Shown: piece after piece, positions 21,472 through 29,875 of the stretch
How the letters are laid out: the number at the start of each line of letters is the position of its first letter
Numbering within the stretch: position 1 is the stretch's first letter
Assembly: GCA_035772405.1 (NCBI GenBank)
Contig: JAYKKM010000439.1
Span: 6,462,501 to 6,526,500, forward strand
Length of the DNA: 64,000 nucleotides
Direction of reading: 5' to 3'
Source of the DNA: Chrysogorgia sp. JL179-B06
Lineage: Eukaryota > Cnidaria > Anthozoa > Scleralcyonacea > Chrysogorgiidae
Notes under the pieces: generated by a model
The model's database searches: none
What the model saw: only the letters and a program-made list of their open reading frames with translations
Told to the model about the DNA's origin: nothing
Position numbers and translations under genes: made by a program

Positions 21472-22695
21472 CTAGTATTGGATACTTTGTAGATTCCCTG
21501 ACGCAATGTTTAGCAGTGCGTCTGACAGTACAAATATGTGACATATCAAGTCGGTGGTTGTAGCACGTTTTGTGATTTCAAGTAAGATTCCGCTTTGTGT
21601 GTTCATGATCTTTTTGCCTGATCCGTGTACTTTTTGATCTCGCGTACTTCGCAAGTCTATCACCAATGCAAAGCTGTCTTTGAAGAACTCCCTGTGAGTA
21701 ACACTTTGACCCGTCTGTCCAAAGAGTCGTTCAGCTTCAGAGTAATACCTTGACTTGGGAATTCCTTGACTGTAGACTTCGTTGGGAACACCTTCGATAG
21801 TGACTTTCACGTTGTCGATGTTCGGATAGACAAACTCTTCAGAGTCGGTGATTGCAGCTTTGGTGAATAACAATACTACAGCTTTCATACTTTTTCGAGG
21901 TAGGTTGATGTTTTCGTTAATCAAGGTTTCACCTTTTCCCCACGGGCTCCTTTTCATAAGTGTGACGTGTTCGTACGGTAGTGACTTACCAACCATGTAG
22001 AGACTTGTAATCTCACTTGCAAGGTCGATGTTGTCAATAGTTTCGTATTCGAGTTCTAGATTCTCTAGAGAATATCCAGCAACGGCACTACCAGATTGTG
22101 CGACCATGATGTCGGTAGCCGCCGGTAGTTTGATAGCGAACTGAAGGTTGTTTGACATATTGTACGGAGCGTACAATCCAGAGTCTCCCAAAATCTTGTC
22201 AAGAGATATTTTCTGCTTTGTTCCGAAGACGCTATAGACTAGTGCGTCGGATAGTTTCGCAGCATTTCCACTTGCGGCTCCACTGTCGTCTTTAGATAGA
22301 AGCTTTCGTAGGTTCTCTCCAGCAACTCCGTATTCCATCATCTCCTCACGCTGGATGGTTGTTTTCCACAAGTCTTTGTAGACGGCGATGGTAGATTCAC
22401 CAACATTGTCGTAGACGACTTCTCCAGCCATCTTGATGGTCAGTTGACTTTGGAGAAGTTTGGCTAAGTTATTCAAAAACCAACTTTTAGCGTTCGCGTT
22501 CTTGAAGTCAAACAGAACGTGTATTCCCGGGACAAGGCACGAGTCTGGTTTAAGTTTTGGGATGTTAATGTAGAGTGTTTCGTTAGGGTTAGCTTTGTTG
22601 GGGTTCATTGTCACGACGTGACGTGTACGAGGGCCTTTGATCTTACTCATACTGGACTTCTTTGCATGCGGTGACAAGTCTTTGTTGGTGCTCAT
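21472..22695 (-). CDS. Probable major capsid protein, double jelly-roll (407 aa)
   Basis: Its position next to the packaging ATPase, its length and the conserved C-terminal blocks (YSQGIPKSRYYSEAERLFG; FFKDSFALVIDLRSTRDQ; HIFVLSDALLNI) fit the Polinton and adintovirus-type hexon family as I remember it. The beta-rich, cysteine-poor composition and lack of membrane segments also agree. It would form the pseudo-hexagonal capsomers of an icosahedral particle. TTATAATAAATG runs straight into the start codon. The call rests on family pattern and context, since no structure comparison was possible. A structural paralogue with another role is the alternative. Confidence 0.72.
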   Translation of the reverse strand: MSTNKDLSPHAKKSSMSKIKGPRTRHVVTMNPNKANPNETLYINIPKLKPDSCLVPGIHVLFDFKNANAKSWFLNNLAKLLQSQLTIKMAGEVVYDNVGESTIAVYKDLWKTTIQREEMMEYGVAGENLRKLLSKDDSGAASGNAAKLSDALVYSVFGTKQKISLDKILGDSGLYAPYNMSNNLQFAIKLPAATDIMVAQSGSAVAGYSLENLELEYETIDNIDLASEITSLYMVGKSLPYEHVTLMKRSPWGKGETLINENINLPRKSMKAVVLLFTKAAITDSEEFVYPNIDNVKVTIEGVPNEVYSQGIPKSRYYSEAERLFGQTGQSVTHREFFKDSFALVIDLRSTRDQKVHGSGKKIMNTQSGILLEITKRATTTDLICHIFVLSDALLNIASGNLQSIQY

Positions 22696-22707
22696 TTATT
22701 ATAATGT
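22696..22707 (-). promoter_or_regulatory. AATAAATG start box of the capsid gene
   Basis: On the minus strand CATTATAATAAATG places the box directly on the ATG. The same arrangement is seen at 28369 (TAGAATAAATG), 30766 (TATAATAAATG) and 31809 (TATAATAAATG). It resembles the TAAATG late promoter of poxviruses. Confidence 0.6.
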
Positions 22708-22713
22708 GAAAAA

Positions 22714-22740
22714 TTTTCATAACTATGTAAGTTATGAAAA
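22714..22740. terminator. 3' hairpin of the GIY-YIG gene
   Basis: TTTTCATAAC pairs with GTTATGAAAA around a 7-nt loop, 31 nt past the stop of the gene at 22772-23407 (-). Confidence 0.7.
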
Positions 22741-22771
22741 GATTAAAATTTAGTAGACTGTATCTATCCCT

Positions 22772-23407
22772 TCATGAGGTGGTGGTACATCGTTTTGACC
22801 AATCAAGTTGGCACTCTCGAATGAGTCTGTTCGTCTCGGTCTCCTCCTCGGAGGAGCTCTCCTCCTCTGAAGTAGTATGTCTCTCAGCGATCTCAGCAGG
22901 TAAGCTATACACATCTTTATTCGAGTGTTTTAGTCTCATGATCTCGACGTGTATTTTACTCTTCTTATGTCTCAACATGTTATTACGTGACGATATTCGT
23001 CCACATTCACAAGTTAACGGTTCGTTGATGTACACAGCGTTGTCAACGCGGTATCTCTTCATGTACGCAACTTTGTCAACTTCGTCGTTGTCGGTTAGGT
23101 AGGCTCCTGGTATGTGGTCGTTGAGTGTTGACTGGAATGTCTCGATACACGCTGCCTCGTATCGCTCTATCCTTGGCTTCGTGCAGAATTTTTCGAGTAA
23201 CACGAGATGTCGTATCTCACTCCACCCACCAATCTCGACAACACTACGAAATAGTTTCCTGTTCGAGTTTGATGGTAAGCTTGAGTCGTACCTGTGCGCT
23301 GCAAGTCGTTGACTAATAGAATTCGAGGTGCTACCAACGTAAGTGTCTTTGTTAACAGTGTTGTATAGTATATAGACAATTCTTTTCTTCTCTACGAGTC
23401 TACTCAT
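22772..23407 (-). CDS. GIY-YIG endonuclease with zinc motif (211 aa)
   Basis: The N-terminal domain has the GIY equivalent RIVYILYN (10-16) and the YIG equivalent DTYVGSTSN (21-29), then SQRLAAHR with the catalytic Arg candidate, and a Glu candidate in RIERYEAACIE. A compact C-x-C...H-x5-H motif (CECGRISSRN ... RHKKSKIH) around residue 130-150 probably binds zinc. The tail is acidic (EEESSSEEETE). Proteins of this type cleave DNA; a role in resolving replication or integration intermediates, or in homing, is possible but not shown. The closest AATAAA box is 18 nt upstream of the ATG. Confidence 0.85.
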   Translation of the reverse strand: MSRLVEKKRIVYILYNTVNKDTYVGSTSNSISQRLAAHRYDSSLPSNSNRKLFRSVVEIGGWSEIRHLVLLEKFCTKPRIERYEAACIETFQSTLNDHIPGAYLTDNDEVDKVAYMKRYRVDNAVYINEPLTCECGRISSRNNMLRHKKSKIHVEIMRLKHSNKDVYSLPAEIAERHTTSEEESSSEEETETNRLIRECQLDWSKRCTTTS

Positions 23408-23449
23408 TTCTCTATCTGTCTCTTTATTTTAGACTATTTTAAACTCAAT

Positions 23450-24616
23450 TTACTTCCTACTTTTGCGATACTCGTTCAGTGCCCACACCACGCCAATAAC
23501 GACGATCCATAGGTTTTTCGCGAGAAAGGCTAGTCCACTCGCACCAGCCTTCAGTATCGCGTAGACAAAATTAGCAACACCCACCGCGAACGGACCTAGA
23601 CTAGCAATAGCGTTTTTCGCTGCTTTCGCGAACGACAACGTCGCGTTCGCTCCTTTTGCGATCGCAGTTCTCGCTCCGATAATTATAGTGGTAAGTAGTC
23701 CTGCCACGGCAATACCTAACGCGGACACGCCTACCCAATTCTCTCTGAGAAGTTTTTTCACTCTCTCTAGACGACTCACATCTCTCTCTTGTTCACCACG
23801 CGTCTCTTCAATAATCCTTTGTTGTTCAAAAACGTCTGCAACCGCGTCCTCATCGAATGACTTTTGAAAAAATTCCCTTGCGTCAGCTATATCACTGTCT
23901 CTCGCTAACTCAAGATTCGCATCACTTCTTTCTCGAAACTCATCGATCATGAGTTGGATTGCACCTCGATCACCGACTCTACTCTCGGGTAGGATGGTGT
24001 CGGATGGGTTCAACACACCGTTCACCACACGCTGGTCCACATCGCTAAGTCTACCAAGAACATCTTCTGGTACGACTACTTGGTCAACAACCGGGATCAT
24101 GGGTAAGTTAGAAGCTGTGTTAGTTTCACTTACTGCAGACTCGACGAGTTTCTCGAATTGCAAGACGGCGTTTGAGTTTCTTTTCGCTGAGTTTTTCACG
24201 TACGAGTCGTTCACGTTGTTCAGAACTATTTTCTCGACGGTGGAGAATCCACCACTCTTAAGTCTTTCTTTGAAAAAGACCTTACCGTCTCTCACGGTAG
24301 TCCTATTTCTAATTTCTATGACACTCTCCGAGTGGGGATTAAGTTTTTGACCCTCGCGAGAGTCTTGTACGTACTTGTCTACTTGAATGAACACATCGTT
24401 CACTACACCACCCCCTACATCTAGATCACCACCAAAACTTGTCTCGGCTAAAAGAAGACGGTTAATGTATGTGATCCTCTCAGTGATTAACACATCGTCG
24501 TCAATCAGAAATCTCTGATTGAGATTGTCAAGAGTTGTGTCTAACTCTTCGTTATCGAGATTATCGTACTCTGGAAACCTTTCTTCCATCTCAAAATTGT
24601 CGTCAGCTTCAGCCAT
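23450..24616 (-). CDS. Large acidic protein with C-terminal membrane domain (388 aa)
   Basis: The first ~280 residues are acidic and largely helical with no recognised domain. The last ~100 contain three to four hydrophobic segments rich in Ala and Gly (WVGVSALGIAVAGLLTTIII; FAVGVANFVYAILKAG; LWIVVIGVVWALNEY) and end in a basic KSRK. This suggests a membrane or virion-core anchored protein. The start is preceded by TCAATAAATAAAATG. I do not recognise a family. Its size and place between nuclease and integrase make a virion structural role plausible (inference). Confidence 0.7.
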   Translation of the reverse strand: MAEADDNFEMEERFPEYDNLDNEELDTTLDNLNQRFLIDDDVLITERITYINRLLLAETSFGGDLDVGGGVVNDVFIQVDKYVQDSREGQKLNPHSESVIEIRNRTTVRDGKVFFKERLKSGGFSTVEKIVLNNVNDSYVKNSAKRNSNAVLQFEKLVESAVSETNTASNLPMIPVVDQVVVPEDVLGRLSDVDQRVVNGVLNPSDTILPESRVGDRGAIQLMIDEFRERSDANLELARDSDIADAREFFQKSFDEDAVADVFEQQRIIEETRGEQERDVSRLERVKKLLRENWVGVSALGIAVAGLLTTIIIGARTAIAKGANATLSFAKAAKNAIASLGPFAVGVANFVYAILKAGASGLAFLAKNLWIVVIGVVWALNEYRKSRK

Positions 24617-25206
24617 TTTATTTATTGAAAGTTTTTAGAAATTTTCAAAAAAAATTATTTTTTCCTTAGAGGGGCCCCCTCCCCTCCTGTCGCGACCGCT
24701 GACCACTACGTACGTGCGCCTACCGAGCGAAAACATAGACATGTAGTCTTTCGGGTGTTTTTCGAGTAAAAAACAACTCAAAGAAGTGTTTGACACGTCT
24801 CCTTAACACTCTAAGGGTTGTTGTCACACGACACCTTCGTTATTTTCTCGTAAAGTCTTTCGTAACGGTGGTTTTTGAGAGTATTTCATACGTGGCGATC
24901 GTCTCTCGCGAAATGACCGTGCGTTGACCCTCCATTGCTCGTAGAGTGAGGGGACTAGGTCGAGTTATCAATGGACCATCACATGACCGTGTTGCTACCA
25001 ACAACATTCCTTTGCGCCTGGCAACAACAACTTTTTAAAAAATTTTGAAAACTTTTTTTTTGAAATTTTTTTTTTGAAAAATTAAAAATTCGTATGGTGC
25101 AAAGGAATGTTAGGAATGTCATATTAACGTCAAAAATTTTTCAAAAACTTCCTATACTTTTTGACCGTTATTTTTTACTGCGCATCTTTTTGTAATACAC
25201 ACTTTT
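24617..25206. other. Largest gene-free stretch of the Polinton
   Basis: 590 bp without a convincing ORF. It contains a GC-rich block (GAGGGGCCCCCTCCCCTCC), an AT block of poly-T and poly-A runs (25030-25090) flanked by an exact 13-bp inverted repeat (AACATTCCTTTGC 25003-25015, complement 25099-25111), and an imperfect hairpin AACGTCAAAAA/TTTTTGACCGTT (about 25129-25171) that may end the integrase transcript. Candidate control region; function unproven. Confidence 0.6.
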
Positions 25207-26304
25207 TCACAAATTTTTCATATCACTCTCTGGAATCCAAGAGTTGTGTTTGCTATCGTAACCACTCCATTTAACCAGGACCATCTTTTTCTTATTGGCC
25301 ACTTTCCTTTTCAAGACTTTCTCGACACGATACGTAGCGTCCTCTGTTTTTTCCACGGCGGACATCTCCTCTTCGTAGAACGTCCCAATAACGTCTTCCC
25401 CGCTCTCATCGCTGAGAACGTAGACGTTCGGATCTCCACGGACCACCTTACTCACGGAAAAGATTTCCTCAGTGAAATTTGCTTCATAACCTTTCGTGAA
25501 TATACTCTTGTACTTACTAATTCTCACTTTTTGTCCAAGTTTGTATTTTGGTAGTGGAAATTCACCCAAGTCTTGACCGAAAAGTGTCATCCATACCTGA
25601 CTCTCGTTAGTTTTGTTCACGTCTACTGGTTTCGTGAGGGTGCTACCGTGTTTCGTGTGGTTATAACTCTCAACGAGGTCGTCTAGAACGTCTATCCACT
25701 TGTACGTTCCCTTGCTGTAGAAATATTTCCACATACTCGTCTTAAGAGTCCTGTTGAACCTCTCGACCACGGCCGCTTTCTTATCAGACTTTGTCGAGAA
25801 ATGTTCTATGTCGTGTTCTCCTAACAAGTTTTTAACACCTACATTGTAAAACTCTAATCCTTCATCGAACTGTGCGAATTTCGGATATATTTCAAACCTT
25901 TCGTGAAACTGACGTAGTAACTCGTCTACGGCTTTCGTCATGTTTTTTGTATCTTTCCGATACACGGGGATAGCGAAAGCGTAACGACTAAGAATCTCGA
26001 CACATGCGAGTATCCAGTAGTAACCATTGTTCTTGTTCTTGTATTTTCCCATATCGACGAGGTCGAGTTGAATTTGTTCACCAAGGTACGAGACCCATGT
26101 TTTTCGAAATTTGTGACGTCTCACTATCGACTTGTACCGTGTGTACGTGTCTTGAGTTTTCAACCATTCTTTCACAGACTTTCTACTTACGTCTAGACCC
26201 TCCTCTAGTGCTTTTTGATATAGTCTCTCCATGCTTTGATAACCAGTCACAGGGTTATAGTACAAATCTCTAAGACTCTGTTCTGTTACAACACTACTGT
26301 CCAT
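25207..26304 (-). CDS. Polinton integrase with chromodomain (365 aa)
   Basis: Retrovirus-type (rve) integrase that joins the linear element to host DNA. Catalytic residues are probably D81 (QIQLDLVDMG), D147 (FAQFDEGLEF) and E181 (VVERFNRTLK), so the last two are 33 residues apart. The C-terminus is a chromodomain (YRVEKVLKRK ... VLVKWSGYDSKHNSWIPESD), which in other elements can steer insertion to histone-marked chromatin. The only nearby ATG at 26304 is preceded by TCAAATAAAAAGT; an upstream in-frame TTG at 26334 is not a likely start. Its first codons overlap the end of the penton gene by 11 bp. Intact. Confidence 0.95.
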   Translation of the reverse strand: MDSSVVTEQSLRDLYYNPVTGYQSMERLYQKALEEGLDVSRKSVKEWLKTQDTYTRYKSIVRRHKFRKTWVSYLGEQIQLDLVDMGKYKNKNNGYYWILACVEILSRYAFAIPVYRKDTKNMTKAVDELLRQFHERFEIYPKFAQFDEGLEFYNVGVKNLLGEHDIEHFSTKSDKKAAVVERFNRTLKTSMWKYFYSKGTYKWIDVLDDLVESYNHTKHGSTLTKPVDVNKTNESQVWMTLFGQDLGEFPLPKYKLGQKVRISKYKSIFTKGYEANFTEEIFSVSKVVRGDPNVYVLSDESGEDVIGTFYEEEMSAVEKTEDATYRVEKVLKRKVANKKKMVLVKWSGYDSKHNSWIPESDMKNL

Positions 26305-26974
26305 ACTTTTTATTTGAAAGTATATTAATATCAATCAAAACACTCCCTACCTGATCTATACCGCTCACATTTGTTTTGGTATGAAAAGACAAGTTATTGT
26401 ATGTCCCACTACGAGCGGGTACGCTAGACTCAACCGTTGGAAAATGTAATACACTACCACTGAGTGTAGACTCTGATGTGATAGGGAGAACTGCAATAAC
26501 ACTACTTTGTTTACCGGACACGTCTATCGTCTCGTCTACAAGAGTGTCACAATGAATCTCTACAAATCTTAGACCTCTGTTAATATCTATCCTACCAGGA
26601 CTAACCTCCTCTCCTTTTGGTACAAGGGTGTCTGTTGGGAAACCAAGTAACTCTCCAAACTTGTATAGTTTGATAGGATGCTCTGTTTCTAGTGTACATG
26701 TATGATCGTACACGTTGTGTGAGATTGTTAGTTTTGTAGTGTCGTTGTCGACAAAATACTTTGCAAGACTATCGAATGACCAATACCCGGTGGGTAGTGT
26801 AATCTTTTGTGAGTTGTACTGAATAACATCGTTGTAGTCTTTAATCACATTCTTATAATCCCAAAACACACTCGCTGACTTTACGACGAGAGTTGAGCAC
26901 GTTGGGAGTACCAAACTCCTATCTAACGTGACTGTTTTCTTACCGTTCTCGATGAACACTGATAATTTCTTCAT
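26294..26974 (-). CDS. Probable minor capsid protein (penton) (226 aa)
   Basis: The pattern agrees with Polinton single-jelly-roll pentons: GYWSFDSLAKYF, then KLYKFGELLGFPTD, then RGLRFVEIHCDTL, VIAVLPITSEST and a C-terminal SGIDQVGSVLIDINIL strand pair. Pentons occupy the five-fold vertices and pair with the double-jelly-roll major capsid protein. Length is typical. It diverges from the 458-residue gene across only 12 bp and is preceded by TTATAAATAAAATG. Call by family memory and context. Confidence 0.78.
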   Translation of the reverse strand: MKKLSVFIENGKKTVTLDRSLVLPTCSTLVVKSASVFWDYKNVIKDYNDVIQYNSQKITLPTGYWSFDSLAKYFVDNDTTKLTISHNVYDHTCTLETEHPIKLYKFGELLGFPTDTLVPKGEEVSPGRIDINRGLRFVEIHCDTLVDETIDVSGKQSSVIAVLPITSESTLSGSVLHFPTVESSVPARSGTYNNLSFHTKTNVSGIDQVGSVLIDINILSNKKYGQ

Positions 26975-26986
26975 TTTATTTATAAA
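26975..26986. promoter_or_regulatory. 12-bp bidirectional promoter
   Basis: The whole interval between two divergent start codons is TTTATTTATAAA. It reads TTTATAAATAAA|ATG to the left and TTTATTTATAAA|ATG to the right, so one near-palindromic AT box must serve both genes. Confidence 0.7.
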
Positions 26987-28363
26987 ATGATACGAGCATA
27001 CTACGGTGAGAACTACGACAAGGCAATTAAGAATTCTGAGACTGCAATTCGAAAGGCAAAGTCAGATCTTTTGAAAAAATATCCATACGTCACAATGAGT
27101 AAATTTGAGTTTGATCCAGTTCAAACACAACAGGGTGACGTGACGAGAGTAGATATATACTTCCGAAATAGTGACATACTCTCAACTGACATCACCAGCA
27201 CCACGTTCAAGAACGATCAAAGTATGTGGAAATGGTTACATAACAATACACCTTTCCCGAGAATATGGAATAGTGGTGGAACAGTACAAAAACTCTTGCA
27301 CACAGAGAGAGCTGGGACATCCGACGTGACGTATCCACCGTACGTACTCAACTACCACCTCAACGACTTCAACGTCTACGTTGATGATAAGAATTACTTT
27401 AGCTCTAACCTACCCAAGATAGTGATAGACACGAAAAAGTATTATCAGGATGGACCCGAGGGGAGTATGATCAGTACGGTGTGGACTCTATCGAAAAGTT
27501 ATTACCAAGCTATTAGTGCCATGTACATTGCAACGTACAGGTCAGGCGTGTCACTACAAAACCTAACACCTAGTCCTGACATTCCAAAACAAATTACAAG
27601 TCTCATGAAATTTCATGTATATTTCACGATGCGAAGGGTAATGTTTCGTCTTGACAAAAGCGGACCTGACATTGCCGACATTTTGAGATTGTACGTTCCG
27701 GATTGGAGAGTGTTGAAAAACCATCTCCCTCTCGGTGGTAATTGGGTAAGTATTATTAGAGATGTACAAGGAGATTACAAACGCTATTGTCCGAGAGTCA
27801 GTAATGGAATCACAGAGTTAGGACAGGAATTACTCAACCAGTCCATAGAAGTGTACGTCTACGCATTACTCGGTGCACAGGCAAAGTCAAAGCAAAGTAT
27901 TGTAGGCGGTCGTGCGAGCGCTCGTGAAGTTCAACAAGTTTTCAGGAATATCGTCGAAGATGCAGTTGTACAATACTCACCAAGTACATGGATTAATCTG
28001 ATGAACAGAGCTATTAAAGATACGAACGTCAAGTTAGATATGGCAGTCACTCCAAACACATGGTTAATACCACGAAGTATGGTTTTGTTAAAAACACCTA
28101 TTCCAGGATATAATAATTTACTGAGAGAATCGTCAGAGACGAACATGGTGTTTGGTTTCAATAGTGAACTTAATTTTGAAAATATAGTGAAGAAACCAAA
28201 AACACACACGAGTGGTGGTGAACATTTGGAAACATTAGACAACGTGAAAAAGACACCGTCTCCTACAACTACACCTACCGAATCCACTACGTCCTCTGTT
28301 AGCTCGTTGTTTCCCATATCGTTGATACTGGTGGGAGTGGTGGTGAGTAAATTCGTGCTGTAG
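26987..28363 (+). CDS. Tail-anchored protein with S/T/P stalk (458 aa)
   Basis: About 400 residues of mixed helix and strand with no recognised domain are followed by a low-complexity Ser/Thr/Pro stretch (TPSPTTTPTESTTSSVSS) and one C-terminal membrane segment (LFPISLILVGVVVSKFVL). This architecture, a large head, a stalk that could be glycosylated and a single anchor, is that of a surface or virion membrane protein, but an N-terminal signal peptide is lacking, so tail anchoring is more likely. The next gene starts 5 bp after its stop, implying co-expression with the lectin-like protein. Unknown family. Confidence 0.7.
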   Translation: MIRAYYGENYDKAIKNSETAIRKAKSDLLKKYPYVTMSKFEFDPVQTQQGDVTRVDIYFRNSDILSTDITSTTFKNDQSMWKWLHNNTPFPRIWNSGGTVQKLLHTERAGTSDVTYPPYVLNYHLNDFNVYVDDKNYFSSNLPKIVIDTKKYYQDGPEGSMISTVWTLSKSYYQAISAMYIATYRSGVSLQNLTPSPDIPKQITSLMKFHVYFTMRRVMFRLDKSGPDIADILRLYVPDWRVLKNHLPLGGNWVSIIRDVQGDYKRYCPRVSNGITELGQELLNQSIEVYVYALLGAQAKSKQSIVGGRASAREVQQVFRNIVEDAVVQYSPSTWINLMNRAIKDTNVKLDMAVTPNTWLIPRSMVLLKTPIPGYNNLLRESSETNMVFGFNSELNFENIVKKPKTHTSGGEHLETLDNVKKTPSPTTTPTESTTSSVSSLFPISLILVGVVVSKFVL

Positions 28364-28368
28364 AATAA

Positions 28369-29100
28369 ATGAGTTTGTACCTTGGATATGACAAAGATAA
28401 TGTTAAAGTAGAGAAAAAATTACCATACGAAACTATTTTCAACATCAATATGTCTAATGCAGTGATCACACCTCATACGGGTAGATCAAGAATTACAAAA
28501 ATTAGAGATGGGAACTCTACACTACACCAAAAAAGTTATAGTAAAAGTCCTTCAGTAGGTAGCAACTTCGTCTCCAATAGAAGATCGTCGTCGATGATCT
28601 TCAACTGTCCTCAGATGGTCAACGCTAATGTGAGCGTGTTTGTAGTTTTCAAGTTGTTAGCCACACCAAGTAGGGGAAGTTGGGGTTACATCGTTGGTAA
28701 CGACGATGGTGGTTGGGACAAGTTCATCGGCTACAAATCTAACTCCTCAGATAAGTTGTCCTACGGCGGGGGATGGCCACCCATGGAATACTCCTGTACA
28801 GTGCCTAGCAGTGTAGACAGAACCAAGAAACATCTCATTAGCTGTCACTGGTTACTCGAAAAAAGTCACATAAGATTCAACGACATCACATCGACAGATT
28901 CACACTTCAGAGCGAACCCGAAGAGAGCGGGTCAGCCGTACGGTTCGATATTCTCCAACGAGCGTTTCTTGTTAACAAGTCGCACACCAGACAACATCTC
29001 AGGTGAGATCTACGGACTGAAAATTGTGAGCGGTCTCTTGGAGCCAGCCGACATCTCGAGTTTGAACAAGAGCATGATGCTAGAATATGATATCGTGTGA
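28369..29100 (+). CDS. Lectin-like (LamG/concanavalin-fold) protein (243 aa)
   Basis: The central region alternates strands typical of LamG jelly-rolls: NANVSVFVVFKLLATPS, SWGYIVGNDDGGWDKFIGYK, KKHLISCHWLLEKSHIRFND, and a closing GEIYGLKIVSGLLEPADISS. These folds bind sugars or proteins, so a receptor-binding or fibre role on the particle would fit; this is inference from pattern only. TAGAATAAATG sits on the start codon, overlapping the stop region of the upstream gene. A 14-bp perfect hairpin follows 29 nt after the stop. Confidence 0.6.
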   Translation: MSLYLGYDKDNVKVEKKLPYETIFNINMSNAVITPHTGRSRITKIRDGNSTLHQKSYSKSPSVGSNFVSNRRSSSMIFNCPQMVNANVSVFVVFKLLATPSRGSWGYIVGNDDGGWDKFIGYKSNSSDKLSYGGGWPPMEYSCTVPSSVDRTKKHLISCHWLLEKSHIRFNDITSTDSHFRANPKRAGQPYGSIFSNERFLLTSRTPDNISGEIYGLKIVSGLLEPADISSLNKSMMLEYDIV

Positions 29101-29129
29101 ACTAGATGAGTTAACCGAAAAAAAAAAAA

Positions 29130-29162
29130 GTTATTTTGTAACCGTTCTGGTTACAAAATAAC
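29130..29162. terminator. Shared 3' hairpin, 14-bp stem
   Basis: GTTATTTTGTAACC pairs exactly with GGTTACAAAATAAC around a 5-nt loop. It lies between the convergent genes ending at 29100 (+) and 29176 (-), and is the strongest such hairpin in the element. Confidence 0.8.
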
Positions 29163-29175
29163 GGACTTGACTATT

Positions 29176-29544
29176 CTAATCTTGCAAATTCGGATATAAC
29201 GATGGCGCGGATGGGTTCGCTCCGACTGAGACTCTAACCTTGTCGACGAAGATCATCTCATCCGTGGCTTTGTCTGTCTTTTTGATGACCTTGTTGTTAG
29301 TTTTGACTGACTTGAACCTTTTCACCGTGTGTTTGATACCCTCCGACCCGGACAATATCGTCGCTGCGCCGATAGCGATAGCTCCCGATATAGGGTTTGG
29401 GAATAATATTGTCGTCACTATCCCGCCGACGAGCACAACTGTGGTCACAACCACTTTCACAATAGCTTTCACTTTGAGACGTAACATTTTCTTCTTTGAA
29501 CTCACCAAGTCTTTTTTCACTGTTAAACTCAACTCTTCTAACAT
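29176..29544 (-). CDS. Membrane protein with PSAP-LYPNL late domains (122 aa)
   Basis: A basic N-terminus (KKDLVSSKKKMLRLKVKAIV) leads into a hydrophobic region with one or two membrane passes (VVVTTVVLVGGIVTTILF; GAIAIGAATILSG). A polar C-terminal tail ends NPSAPSLYPNLQD. PSAP matches the P(T/S)AP motif bound by Tsg101 (ESCRT-I) and LYPNL matches the LYPxnL motif bound by ALIX; retroviral Gag proteins use this pair to recruit budding machinery. Adjacent placement on an exposed membrane-protein tail makes chance less likely. No enzymatic domain. Start box CGTAATAAAGATAACATG. ESCRT recruitment is inference. Confidence 0.75.
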   Translation of the reverse strand: MLEELSLTVKKDLVSSKKKMLRLKVKAIVKVVVTTVVLVGGIVTTILFPNPISGAIAIGAATILSGSEGIKHTVKRFKSVKTNNKVIKKTDKATDEMIFVDKVRVSVGANPSAPSLYPNLQD

Positions 29545-29569
29545 GTTATCTTTATTACGAAAAAAAAAA

Positions 29570-29598
29570 TTTTTGTAATGATCAACTCATTACAAAAA
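29570..29598. terminator. 3' hairpin, 11-bp stem
   Basis: TTTTTGTAATG pairs with CATTACAAAAA around a 7-nt loop, 22 nt past the stop of the gene at 29621-29845 (-) and just upstream of the late-domain gene. Confidence 0.72.
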
Positions 29599-29620
29599 AT
29601 ACATGTCTAAACTAACTCTC

Positions 29621-29845
29621 TCACTTGAAAGGATCGTCAGGGACAAATCCCTTTTGTTGTGCAAGTTTCACAGCGACTGTTCCAGCACTCACTGCGACCA
29701 CAAGTTTCAATGTCCCAACAAGACTACTTGGTGTTCCAAGTGACTCTCCAAAAACTTTCTTTGACGCCATACTAATACCAACTGCAGCTGCGACGTAGAG
29801 TAAAGTATCGTACACTTCGTTCATGATTACTTTTCGATCTGTCAT
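29621..29845 (-). CDS. Small membrane protein (74 aa)
   Basis: Two hydrophobic segments (TLLYVAAAVGISMAS and LVGTLKLVVAVSAGTVAVKL) are separated by a short loop, and the C-terminus is QKGFVPDDPFK. Small proteins of this shape recur in Polintons as I remember them, but no function is known. The start is preceded by TATAATAAAAGAATG. A hairpin follows the stop. Confidence 0.7.
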   Translation of the reverse strand: MTDRKVIMNEVYDTLLYVAAAVGISMASKKVFGESLGTPSSLVGTLKLVVAVSAGTVAVKLAQQKGFVPDDPFK

Positions 29846-29875
29846 TCTTTTATTATAGTGTTTTTGTTTTTTTTC

